DNA of 57,325 nt from assembly GCA_029204225.1 (NCBI GenBank), contig MU833364.1:1-57325 (forward strand). The letters run 5' to 3'. Below are positions 48,041-57,325 of the stretch, in pieces. The first letter of the stretch is position 1. Each line of letters begins with the position of its first letter. Below the pieces are notes generated by a model. The model worked only from the letters and a program-made list of their open reading frames with translations, was not told where the DNA came from and did no database searches. The position numbers were made by a program, and so were the translations under genes. Source of the DNA: Diphasiastrum complanatum. Its lineage: Eukaryota > Streptophyta > Lycopodiopsida > Lycopodiales > Lycopodiaceae.

Positions 48041-49240
48041 TACTGCTGTTGTTGATTATAATTGGTGAGATTTTGGATCTGCAGTTGTTGTTGCTTGTTT
48101 TCCACTTCCAGCCTTGTTTTTTCTTTCTGAAGGTCCGCCATAGCGCCATCGTCAAATTGCTGCATGGTATATTGTCCTCCTAGGGTGCCGAATAGATTGT
48201 ATCGGAGCTCATTCACCAACCATACCGCTTTTTGGGCTGCAAGGGGTAAATGCTCCCAAGGGCCAATGTCAGGGAGGGTGCGTATATAGTTAGGATATGG
48301 CATTGGGTTAAAGGGTAGAAAATCATGAACAGGGTTAGATGGAGATGAATGAAAGGCAGGTGAAGGTGATTGAGGGATGATGGGTGAAAGAGGTGGGGAG
48401 ATACTGCGTGGCGGAGATGTGTGGAGTGGGTTAGTGGTGACGGTGGTTGATGGAATTCCGGTTAGTAATTCTAATGCAAAATCATCTACGTTGACTGTAG
48501 AGTCAAGTAGGGTGGATATTTGTATAGGTGAGGGCTTTTGTGGAAGTGTGGAATCGAAGCCCATGTTGAGAGTGAGTGATGATGTGGAGGTGGTAGTAAA
48601 TGGTGGAGGTGGTGGTGGAAGTGTGAGAGCAAGTGAGGGAGTTGGGGTTGTGGAGGGTGCCTATGTGGACGGAACCACGCCCATAGGATCAGAACCAGAA
48701 GTGTCTGCGGCCACTGAGCTGCCTACTGCTACCGTTATCGCTTGTCTGCATTGTTGGGCTTGGTGGAGTAAGGCCTCCTGCTGCGCTAGGACCTCCTTTG
48801 GGACCTGAGAGGGTTTAAGACTCGGATTCAGCATACTCAGCCCCGATGTTGTTAGATAAAATGTCGTGAGGGACATCGGCTTCTGTGCTGATTACCTTCC
48901 CTTTCTGCTTCTTAGTGGGTGGTGCTGGTGAAACTGGTTCTGTTGTCGGTTGGGGATGACTCGGTTCTTAGTGCTTGGATAGAGATCATCAAGCTCTTTA
49001 ATGGTAGCAGCCGCCCGACTACCTTCTCAACCCACTTGTAGTTTTGAGTGGGATCGTCCATCGTGAGGGTCAAAGAGAAGAGGTTGCTCGGTGGTATGCG
49101 ATCCATCTTGGCAGTATGCACCTCGACCATGGTGACGAAGAGTTTTGAGGCAGCCCGGAGATGGGGACTTGTGATGAGGCGTATGGCGATCCCGTCATTG
49201 GTTTGGGCAATAGTTTTGTCGTCCTCTGTCAGAAACTTTG
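48041..49240 (-). pseudogene. Decayed proline-rich and coiled-coil ORF, retroelement-like
   Basis: From about 49240 the minus frame reads KFLTEDDKTIAQTNDGIAIR and then MDDPTQNYKWVEKVVGRLL. After a frameshift it becomes lysine-rich (KKQKGKVISTE). It shifts again to SLKPSQVPKEVLAQQEALL, crosses one stop near 48660, and continues as a Pro/Ser/Thr-rich segment (SPPLSPIIPQSPSPAF). It ends in a Gln-rich coiled coil (EKTRLEVENKQQQLQIQNL) at 48041. No catalytic domain is recognised. The layout of globular part, disordered linker and coiled coil parallels 23900-25965. I infer a structural ORF of a large retroelement; a host origin is less likely given three or more lesions. Confidence 0.5.
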
Positions 49241-49560
49241 TAAAATACTTAAAACACCTATTTTATTGTTTTTGCAAAGGTAAATATTTTTCCACAACCA
49301 CTGAACTACATGTCGCTCCAGGCTTAAAAATTAACCTAGAAGATTTCAAGGTAATTTTTTTTTTTTTGGAAAAGCTCAATAGCACTATCATATATTCACA
49401 ACTCTACATATGTCGTAACATTCATTACTAGCAACTATCTTTAGGCAGTGATTTTCTGCAGTGTGATATCTTCCTATTAAATTTCACGACTTTTTGTGCC
49501 TCTGCCACGCCGACCATTAGAGTTGACATGCATTATGAATTAGAATCAATGTTATTCCAC

Positions 49561-49687
<127 letters not shown>

Positions 49688-50099
49688 GATAGTGAGAGAG
49701 TGAGCACTTTCTTTCGAGGCTAGTGTGTGGTATGTATGCTAGGTGTGTTTGTGTTTGTGTGTAAATGTGAGAAGGTGAATGAGTGAATGAATTAGAATGT
49801 TAAAAATGTATGAGAGAGAGAGAGCTAAATGAGAGAGAGAGAGAGAGAGCAAGCGAGTGTGTGAGAGAGAAAGAGAGAGATTGAGTGAGAGTGAGAGAGA
49901 GACAGAGTTAGACAGCAAGAGAGAGTGAGAGAAAAAGACATAGAATGATAGAAAGGCAGGTAAACCAAAGCAAGGCATAGAGAGCAAGAGCTTGTGAACA
50001 AGAGAGCAAGGAAGATTCAGCCAGCTATAGAGCAAGATCCAACCATTTGATAGTATGCAACCTGTCATCCTTTCTAACATTAGGCTTTGTATTTTCACT

Positions 50100-51112
50100 A
50101 TGATCTGTGGGCTACCATTGCAAAAAAAAATTGCCCTAGTAGCCCGCCTCCAGCGTGCTATGGAGGTGGGCTGCAATGGCAGATTTTTTTTGCCCTGGCC
50201 AGCGTCCCACAGGTAGATCTATGGTCTGACATTGCAAAAAAAAATTTGCCCTGGCAGCCCACCTCCATAGCACACTAGCATGCTATGGAGGTGGGCTCCC
50301 AAGGGAAAAAAAATTTACCCTGGCCAGTGCCCCACAGGCAGATCTATGGGCTGCCATTGCGAAAAAATTTGCCCTAGCAGCCCACCTCCATAGCACGCCG
50401 GCGTGCTATGGAGGTGGGCTGCCAGGGCCAGTTTCCCACTGAATGATCATACTCACTCATAACAAGGCCTTGAGAGAGTAAAAAAGTGTTAGTTTCAGCT
50501 TTCAGAGGCAGTACCGTGACGAGCCATATCAAACTCAAGATGATGTAGATGAATGCTCTTTTTCCATTATCCATCTAAATTGAAATGAAAATCTTACAAA
50601 GTCGGGACTTAGTTTTTGTTGTTGTTTTCACCCTTTAATTAGCTCTGAACGAAGTAGAAGAGTACAACTACTTGAATGTTTGGTGAAAACTAGAACACTT
50701 GAGTAGTGCTTACTATTCCCCTTTGTTGTCTGCAATGGCGCAAATATGACTTTGCCTTCTGTTGCCCAACGAAACTAACTTTTGCCACATGCTGCCTGCC
50801 CGTGCTATGGAGGTGGGTTGTCAGGGCAATTTTTTTTGCCCTGGCCAGCGCCCCACAGGATGTTTAGGTTTTAGAAACCATTGTTGAGTCATCCACCAAT
50901 GTAGAAGCCATGGAACATAATGAGCAACTCTCAAAGCCAATCGATCGCCAATACTTTGAGTATTCATGGCCCTACGGGCCTCTCAGCTGGTATTCCAAAC
51001 CCCCAAAAGTTTGTCACGCATGTGGAGCACTGGTCAGGGCAAAAAAATTTGCCCTGGCAGCTCACCTCCATAGCACGCCGGTGTGCTATGGAGGTGGGTT
51101 GTCATGGCATTA
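50100..51112. repeat. Array of palindromic units (foldback-like)
   Basis: Five related units are centred near 50155, 50276, 50400, 50805 (half only) and 51080. Each pairs agcccacctccatagca with tgctatggaggtgggct. The best unit is a perfect 46-bp palindrome at 50377-50422, extended to 58 bp (50371-50428) with one mismatch pair. The links between units contain gggcaaaaaaatttgccc-type palindromes and a repeated ccacaggcagatctatgg block. The array is GC-rich relative to its neighbours. It resembles a foldback transposon end or a long-hairpin RNA locus. No coding frame is convincing. Confidence 0.85.
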
Positions 51113-51380
51113 TTTTTTGTCGAGGCCATCAATGAGATTTTGAACGTTTTTAAACTTCAATCCTCTGTTTTTTAAGGAGATGTATTGTTGATATTGTTTG
51201 TAAATGAGATGTATTATTGCAAATTAGCTCTATAGTCCATACCAAGATGTTATCTATAAATAAGTTCCAATGTTGTAAATTTTGCAGAATGGTTTTTGAA
51301 TTTTTTTTGCAAAATGGTTTTGACAAGGTCCATGTACAGGAGAGTTGAGGCTGAGTCCAAGTGGTTTAGAAGATATTGAA

Positions 51381-53157
51381 ATGTCTATCCATAGAGAAAA
51401 CGTCCCAGTTGTGGGTCTAGAAGATATCTTGATGGACGAGACACAAGAGGAAGAGGAGTTCTCTACTCAATTCCGTGTTTTGCAAACAGACTTGCATTAG
51501 GATGTAAGCTTGGATGACCCTGAGGATGATGGGAAAAAGAAAAAAGGTAAGTCTCAAGACGATGAGATTTCTACCATTCCACAGAACTTTCATGTAGAAA
51601 TGCTTTCGGCCACCATGAAGCATTTGAGGATGGTAAGAAATACTCCTCCTCCACCTATTCCTCTGTGCAGAGTATACATCCATGAGAGTGTTCGTCAGGT
51701 TGGACCATTGAAAAAAGTTCTTAAGACTACTTTTAGAATAGACGGTTACCTTGAAGAAAAGGGAGCCTTTGTGTTGTCTTTGCAAGGAGTAGGTGGCGTA
51801 TCTGTGAAAGTTAATAATGAGTTCAAAGCCACATGGGACTCAATATGGACAAAAGTGAATGACTCTTTTGAGAGAAAACTTGCCAGCAATGAAGATTGGA
51901 TTGACCTTTCTGGAAAGATGTTCTTGTGTTGGGACGGGAGTCATAGAAGAAAGGCGTGGATTGAAGATATTGTCGAGTCATTTCGTTTTGACAGAGAGAA
52001 GCATATTTCAGTGAAGGCCACATTCATACACATTTCACCTTCTGATTCCATGCCATTGTTGACAACATTAGATAGAATCAACAAGTAATGTTATGTAGTT
52101 CAATTTTTCAGCTAGCCGTGTATATTCCTTGTTTTTTTTTTCAATCTGTGTTAAGGCTCCCTGATTAATGTTTGATATTGCCTCGCCATGAATGTGTCTG
52201 CTTGTAGATTGAATGAGGAAGCAGTGGTGAAGACGGGGTTGAAAGATGTGTTGTTCTCGGTGAGAAAATTGGGAGAGAGTGACACATCAGATTTTGAAAG
52301 TAAGTTCACAATAGAAGAGTTGGCTCAAGTTCAGATTGTTAGAGATATGGAGAAGAGAAAGGGGATTTTATCATGGTACCCACTTACATGCTTTATGTTG
52401 GAAAAGATTGTTTATAATGTAAGTGCTTCTCTTGTCTCTAAAATAGATTCCATCACTTTCATTGTTTGTGTGAAAATTTCAAGATGCATAATGTTTTGAT
52501 TTTCATGTACCCAGATTGAGATTCAGCGGGAGGGTTGTGAGCTACTGAATAAGAAGACAGACACATCAACTGAACCAAAACATCATACCGATGTTGAATT
52601 GCATATAAGAAGAAAATATGGCAATCAAATGAGTAGATTATTGGTTATCGTGGATCCCAAGAATGGAGATCAGTGGTTTAACATGATAACCACAAAAGCT
52701 TTGGAAGGAAAGGGATTCTCATTGGAATTGGAAAAATTGAATTCTTTGCATTTGGCCAATCTTTCTAATGAGACCACGTGTCAGTGGCTCAAAATTGCTT
52801 GAGAGGAGCTATGGCTCGAGACTAGTACAATATTCCTATTGGTGAGAAGATGTTTCGCATTTGGATTGCCATAGAAGTATTCTACGAGGCACTCGGATTG
52901 GAGGCTTTGAGGATTCTTGAGCTATGTCAGGATGCAGGAGGTAAGCCTTTGCCAATGAAGTTTTTTACTATTAGACAAGAGGTTTTGAAGATTATTGAAA
53001 CTTGATTTGACAATGTGTTTTTTGTGCATGTTATAGGATCTTTGGAATCTGCTACAAACACTTTCATGAAATATTTTACATCTATCAGGTTGATGTCTGG
53101 GGATTACCTTTTTGACTCCATATCGTCTATGATGGAACCTATCTTGAAGAGAATCAG
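51381..53157 (+). pseudogene. Unrecognised multi-exon gene, broken
   Basis: The ATG at 51381 opens a frame closed by a TAG at codon 39, then open again from 51510. Exons 51510-52084, 52208-52418 and 52515-52802 splice in frame (donors GTAATG and GTAAGT; acceptors TTGTAG and CCCAG), giving 357 residues to a TGA. Features are an acidic-then-lysine-rich start (DDPEDDGKKKKGKSQDD), RVYIHESVRQVGPLKKVLKT, VNDSFERKLASNEDWIDLSG and LLVIVDPKNGDQWFNMITTK. Further coding-like sequence continues in other frames (RIWIAIEVFYEALGLEALRI near 52858) up to about 53157, where copia LTR-like sequence begins. No family is recognised. It could be a lineage-specific host gene or a transposon passenger. The good splice sites argue that it was once a real gene. 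Confidence 0.5.
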
Positions 53158-54135
53158 GATCGTTAGTCGCGAAGCTTTCGCGAACGAACCACGACTCTCT
53201 CTTGCTCTCGGATGGAGTTCAGATGCGATCGTTGGACACTGCTAGCTGAATCACTCCTACAGTCCTCCAGAGTGTAGTCAGGCACTGCTGATCTACGTTT
53301 ATAAAATAAATGCAGCATTCAACATAGTTTCAACCAAGGTGCGGAATTCAAATGAACAAGGAAACTTAGACACACAAATAAACAACATACGCAGTAGCAT
53401 TCAAGATCAGACACAACAAGAAAATCATCTATATTGATCTTTCTCTAATTTCTTCAAGCATTGCATGCAAATCCACGCAGTGCATTGGCGTAGGAGAAAC
53501 ACAGTTCTCTCACGAGCAATCGTCTCGCTTTACTAGCGAACAGTTGGATCTACAGATCCTAGACAGAATTGTCTTCGCATGCAGGCGGACATGTATTCTA
53601 TATTTTCGTCTTGATTGCTTGCGAACATCAAACTGCTACATGACACTGTATGTGTACTCTGTTTTTATCTATATGTCAAGTAACATTTACTAAGTATAGT
53701 CGCTCTATGTAAATCTAAGATTAGAGTGATTAAGCATCTACAACTAATCAGGGAAATACAAGAGTGGCAGATTAGCCACGACCTAAAAAGTATATGCTGA
53801 CGTCATGTCATCAAATCAGATATCTGTACTTCTGGGTACTTGCATGATCTCGCTGGTATTCTCTGGAGCATGGAGGGCAGGAGAAGATTTCGTTTTGGTC
53901 GTCTGCCTTCTCTCGTACTGGACCGCAAAAGATTCTCGTTCGTGGATTTTTTGAGTTTGCGAACCGTTCGTCTTCGTTTGCTTTGACTTTCGAGTTCGCG
54001 AACCATTCGTCTTCGTCTCCTTTGACTTTCGAGTTCGCGAAACTTTTCGTGCTTCGTGTTTCCTGACTTTCGTGTTCGCGAACATCTTCGTCAGGCTGAG
54101 GGCTGAAAGCTAGCAAGGCTTTGTAGTTAAGAACA
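53158..54135 (-). mobile_element. Probable 3' LTR of a minus copia element, with TTCGCGAA repeats
   Basis: It lies directly downstream (minus sense) of copia RNase H, where an LTR is expected. It carries four tandem units of 39-41 bases (starting 53953, 53992, 54031 and 54072), three of them holding a ttcgcgaa palindrome. A further inverted pair, tcgcgaagctttcgcga, lies at 53167-53183. The right edge is taken at gaaca (54135), since TGTTC would be the LTR start on the minus strand. The left edge is uncertain. Confidence 0.55.
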
Positions 54136-54137
54136 TT

Positions 54138-54761
54138 TCATTTCTTCAACTCCCTCTCAAAGCATGATAGCTTTACGATCCCGAGACTGCTCCTCTTTCT
54201 CTCAAAGAGTCCTTTGTCCAGGGCTTTGGTGAAGATGTCAGCAACCATGTCTTTCATTCCGATGAAGGTGGTCTGCAACATCTTCTTTTCAATTAGATCC
54301 CTGATCAAGTGGTACTTGATTGCAATGTGCTTCGTTCTGAAATGGAACACGGGATTTTTTATCAGGTGTATTGTAGAGGTGTTGTCCATCTGCAAGACCA
54401 AGGGCTCGTTTCTTGTTTCGCCCAATTCGTCCAGGAACTGCCTTAACCAGATTATTTCGTTGGCCATCTTTGCTGCTGCAACATATTCTGCTTCGCAGGA
54501 TGACTGGGCTACAACGGTCTGCTTTTTGCTGACCCAGAGAACTACTGCTCTTGATGCGATGGTGCATCTTCTTGAGACGCTTTTGCAGTCGTCCTTGAGA
54601 GATGCCCAGCTAGCATCGCTATAGGAAAATATCCTGAAACCTGCATCACGACAACAACACAAGCCATAATCTCTCGTTAATTGAAGATATTGCAAAATGC
54701 GTTTTGCAATCTTCCAATGTGTCGAGCCTGGATTCGTGTAAAATTGGCTCATCCTAAACAC
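54138..54761 (-). pseudogene. Ty1/copia RNase H fragment
   Basis: A 207-residue open frame covers the C-terminal end of copia pol. It has HWKIAKRILQYLQLTRDYGL, then FSYSDASWASLKDDCKSVSR (first catalytic Asp), AQSSCEAEYVAAAKMANEII (catalytic Glu), VLQMDNTSTIHLIKNPVFHF (Asp) and MVADIFTKAL near the end. RNase H degrades the RNA strand of the RNA:DNA hybrid during reverse transcription. No stop interrupts the frame, so this is one of the least decayed element pieces here. RT, integrase and gag are missing upstream. Confidence 0.92.
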
Positions 54762-54779
54762 TACATAAGCAATATCAGG

Positions 54780-55309
54780 ACGTGTAAAGTGGAAAAAAAC
54801 TTATGGTAAAAATTCTACCATCGTAGTAAAGGATTTGGGCCTTTTGGACTCACTCCATGTGAATCCACCCTTGAAAAACCTTAAACAATCTATACAATTT
54901 GCAAAGCCAGTGCTAATAAGATTTGGAACTAGATTGATTTAGATCTAGAACAATAAATAAAATGTCAAATAAACTTAATGTGGATTAAATTTATTTCGAT
55001 ACTAGCATCTGAGTTGAACTTTAAGGACTAACCCATGGAAGTTAACCCCTAAAACAATTTCAGAGACGATAGTGTCAAACACTATCTGTGAGCCCTGTTT
55101 ATAGCCACACTCCCTGGCCATGAACGGACTTGATGGAGAGTTGTAGTGGACTCCCACACGTATTGTTGAGTTGGTTAGCACGAGTTCTAGGCTACAAAGG
55201 AAACCCTTTCACATCTTTTCACTTCAAAATGTCAAAATAATTGCCCATGGCAGCACGTGAAATCTGACATCAAAAACTGTTTCAAGGATAAAAGTGCCAA
55301 CAACTACAA
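54780..55309. other. Flank and a degenerate outlying unit of the 352-bp array
   Basis: No gene. From about 55090 the order gagccctgtt, cactccctggcc, atgaacggactt, tggactcccacacg loosely follows the array unit that begins at 55310, suggesting one more, much older unit. Confidence 0.45.
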
Positions 55310-56640
55310 AGGGCCCTTGTTTGGGCCCACGGGACTCCTGGCCCCGAACTGAAGTAGCAAACACACTCAATGGTCATCCACGAGTCATGCCGAGGTGCCA
55401 CACGTCTCACCCATGTTAGAAGGATGGGCCCGAAAACCCTATTTGTGGGCCTTGTCAAGCCCTAAATTTCTGCATGAGAAACACCCTATCCAAAATAAGT
55501 TTCCGACCTCCGATTTACGGGCCATCTGTCATTGCCCGAAGAACTTATTTGTGGGCCTTGTCAAGCCTTGAAATTTTGCATGAGCACCACCCTGTCCATA
55601 ATAAGTTTCCAACCTCTGATTGACGAGCCGTCTGTCACTGTCCAAAGAACTATGTGAGGGCTTGCAGAAGGGCACGCGTCGTCGCCAGACCGGCATCAGA
55701 ACCACTGAATGGAATGGGTCAAAACATGGGCAAAAAGTCAAGTGTGGGTTTTGTCCCGAAAGAGCCCGCGGGATTCCTGTTTGGGCCCGCGGGACTCCTG
55801 GCCCCGGACTGAAGTAGCAGACACACTCAATGGGCATCCACGAGTCATGCCAAGTTGCCACACGTCCCACCTCGTCATGTTATCAGAAGGATGGGCCCGA
55901 AAACCCTATTTGTGGGGACTTGTCAAGCCCTGAATTTTTGCATGAGAACCACCACGTCCATAATAAATTTTTGACCTCCGATTGACGGGTCGTCTGTCAT
56001 TGCCCAAAGAACTATGTGAGGGCTTGCAGAAGGGCACGCGTCGTCGCCAAACCGGCATCAAAACAACCGAATGGAATGCGTCAAAGCATGGCAAAGAATC
56101 AAGTGTGAGTTCTGCCTTGGAAGAGCCCATGTTTGGGCCCACGGGACTCCTGGCCCCGAACTAAAGTAACTGACACATTCAATGGGCTTCCACACGTCAT
56201 GTCGAGGTGCCACATGACCCACCTCGTCATTTTATCAAAAGGATAGGCCTGAAAACCCTATTTGTGGGCCTTGTCAAGCCCTAAATTTTTGCATGAGAAC
56301 CACCCTGTCCATAATAAGTGTCCGACCTCCGATTGACATGTCGTCTGTCACTGCCCGAAGAACTATGTGAGGGCTTGCAGAAGGGCATGCGTCGTCGCCA
56401 GACCGGCATCAAGACAACCGAATGGAATGCATCAAAGCTGGGCAAAGAGTCAAGTGCGAGTTTTTGCCTTGGAAGAGCCCATGTTTGGGCCCACGGGACT
56501 CTTGGCCCCGAACTGAAGTAGCAAACACACTCAATGGGCATCCACAAGTCATGTCGAGGTGCTACACGTCCCACCCTGTCATTTTATCAGAAGGATGGGC
56601 CCGGAAACCCTATTTGTGGGCCTTGTCAAGCCCTTAATTG
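55310..56640. repeat. Tandem array, 352-bp unit, four copies
   Basis: The landmark gggcccacgggactcctgg (with variants) occurs at 55323, 55783, 56135 and 56487. The last two steps are exactly 352 bases. The first step is 460 because a 108-base piece (tttgtgggccttgtcaagcc to gcccgaagaac) is itself duplicated within unit 1. The last unit is partial and ends at ttgtcaagccc (56640). Units are GC-rich (gggcccg, gccagaccggcatca) and differ by scattered substitutions. Short frames on both strands recur once per unit and are consequences of the repeat. Confidence 0.93.
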
Positions 56641-57027
56641 GTGACTTGATGTAGGTGATCTAAGCTTTAAAACCAATGATGTACAAAACCTCTTACATCC
56701 TCCCTTTTTTGGCTGTACTCAAATATATCCAAATTAGAAAATTTTAAAATCATAAAGCTTTTATAAAAATCATCTAAGAGTTGGGATTTTCTTATGCATT
56801 TAGGAGTTAGAGTTACTATCAATTCAAATGTGCAACTGCACAACATCATATCCCTTTAACCATATACAATTTTCTTGGACTAATGAAATTGAGAATTTGA
56901 TTTTCATCACACCATTGACTCAACGAACTTTCAAAATGTCAAAATTTAATGGCATGTCATGTGCATTCAATTTTTGCTATTCTCATTGTGCAGAAACTCG
57001 CAAGTGATTTACTCGCAAAATGTTAAA
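56641..57027. other. No gene recognised
   Basis: AT-rich sequence between the tandem array and a gag relic. The phrase tttactcgcaaaatg near 57007 resembles the motifs beside the copia relics at 5270 and 44610. Confidence 0.45.
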
Positions 57028-57325
57028 ACCCGTTCATTGGTAACATTCATCTTAATCATATGTAGAGCTCTTTTGTCATGCCTCAATTATTCTTGTTGTG
57101 TTGTTGGCCTCTCCTCCAAACCTAAAACAATATCCAAAACATCATTCATCTCAAGAAGTGATTCCATCCTCACTTTCCACAATGAATAGTTGCTTGAGGT
57201 AAGCCTATCATGGCCTTCCAACATGTATCCACTTGATGTAGCCATGTTGCAATAACCAGATCCTTCTCTTCCAAACTATTCCAATGCACAAAGAACTCTT
57301 TGAAATACAAAAAATGTTTCCAAAA
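57028..57325 (-). pseudogene. Ty1/copia gag fragment (family A), truncated by the window end
   Basis: The minus frame starts at 57243 with MATSSGYMLEG and continues through LTSSNYSLWKVRMESLLEMN and DVLDIVLGLEERP. After a stop it reaches RALHMIKMNVTNE and breaks off near 57028. It is a close relative of 1818-2397, and the 80 bases upstream of the ATG also match that copy. The rest of the element's 5' end lies outside the window. Confidence 0.88.

Noticed and set aside
48377-48808. Gly/Val-rich plus-strand frame of 143 residues
   Set aside because: It is the antisense shadow of the proline-rich minus-strand relic.
53811-54116. Overlapping 67-101 residue minus frames with KVKGDEDE-type repeats
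   Set aside because: Read from the 39-base LTR repeats; three overlapping frames are open only because the repeat lacks stops.
55529-56637. Recurring 60-110 residue frames on both strands
   Set aside because: They repeat once per 352-base unit on both strands, as expected for a tandem DNA repeat, and match no family.

Overview
This window looks like intergenic, transposon-rich nuclear DNA of a land plant. The evidence is spliced genes with GT/AG introns, a plant-specific DUF506 (PDDEXK_6) gene, and many decayed plant Ty1/copia, Ty3/gypsy and CACTA (En/Spm) elements, plus long dinucleotide microsatellites and an AT-rich background. The species cannot be read from the sequence. The dense nested decay and several unfamiliar transposon proteins make a gymnosperm, fern or other non-flowering plant more likely than a compact angiosperm, but that is inference. 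No bacterial-style operons, CRISPR arrays, rRNA genes or convincing tRNA genes were found.

Only one gene looks intact: a three-exon minus-strand DUF506 gene at 8325-10207 that splices cleanly to a 484-residue protein. Everything else that codes is broken by stops, frameshifts or truncation.

Layout. 0.5-1.2 kb: a 297-bp tandem duplication. 1.8-2.4 kb: copia gag, minus. 3.5-5.3 kb: copia integrase tail and reverse transcriptase, plus, ending in an LTR-like repeat that recurs at 33.45-33.82 kb. 8.3-10.2 kb: the DUF506 gene, with ACGT-core promoter-like motifs 1 kb upstream. 12.6-14.1 kb: a diverged direct repeat carrying two microsatellites. 15.0 kb: a perfect 34-bp-arm hairpin. 16.9-17.4 kb: a fragment resembling the tail of the 45-47 kb transposase-like gene. 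17.7-20.5 kb: gypsy RT next to a minus copia element with gag, primer-binding site and one LTR. 20.5-21.9 kb: plus copia gag-protease-integrase start. 23.9-26.0 kb: a decayed minus ORF with a coiled coil. 26.3-27.4 kb: unknown ORFs. 27.96-29.2 kb: a CACTA terminus, repeats rich in one short motif, and a gypsy protease.

The 30.5-44.6 kb block is a nested CACTA/copia complex. Two copies of a Ptta/En/Spm (Transposase_24-type) gene lie in inverted orientation, at 30.5-32.16 kb minus and 42.47-44.09 kb plus. A tnp2-type transposase lies between them (38.39-40.34 kb, minus), and copia leader, gag and LTR pieces fill the interval. 45.4-47.7 kb holds a spliced, decayed gene with a GFMVDEAGANW block followed by a C-x2-H motif, the pattern seen in MULE/hAT-like RNase-H-fold transposases. 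It is the best candidate for an unfamiliar transposon family. 48.0-49.2 kb is a proline-rich/coiled-coil relic. 50.1-51.1 kb is an array of palindromes including a perfect 46-bp one. 51.4-53.16 kb is an unrecognised multi-exon pseudogene that ends where a minus copia RNase H/LTR begins (53.16-54.76 kb). 55.3-56.64 kb is a 352-bp tandem array, and the window ends inside another copia gag.

The gene content describes successive insertions rather than a pathway. Three hairpin-forming loci (15.0, 41.9 and 50.4 kb) are the main non-coding structures not explained by the recognised elements.
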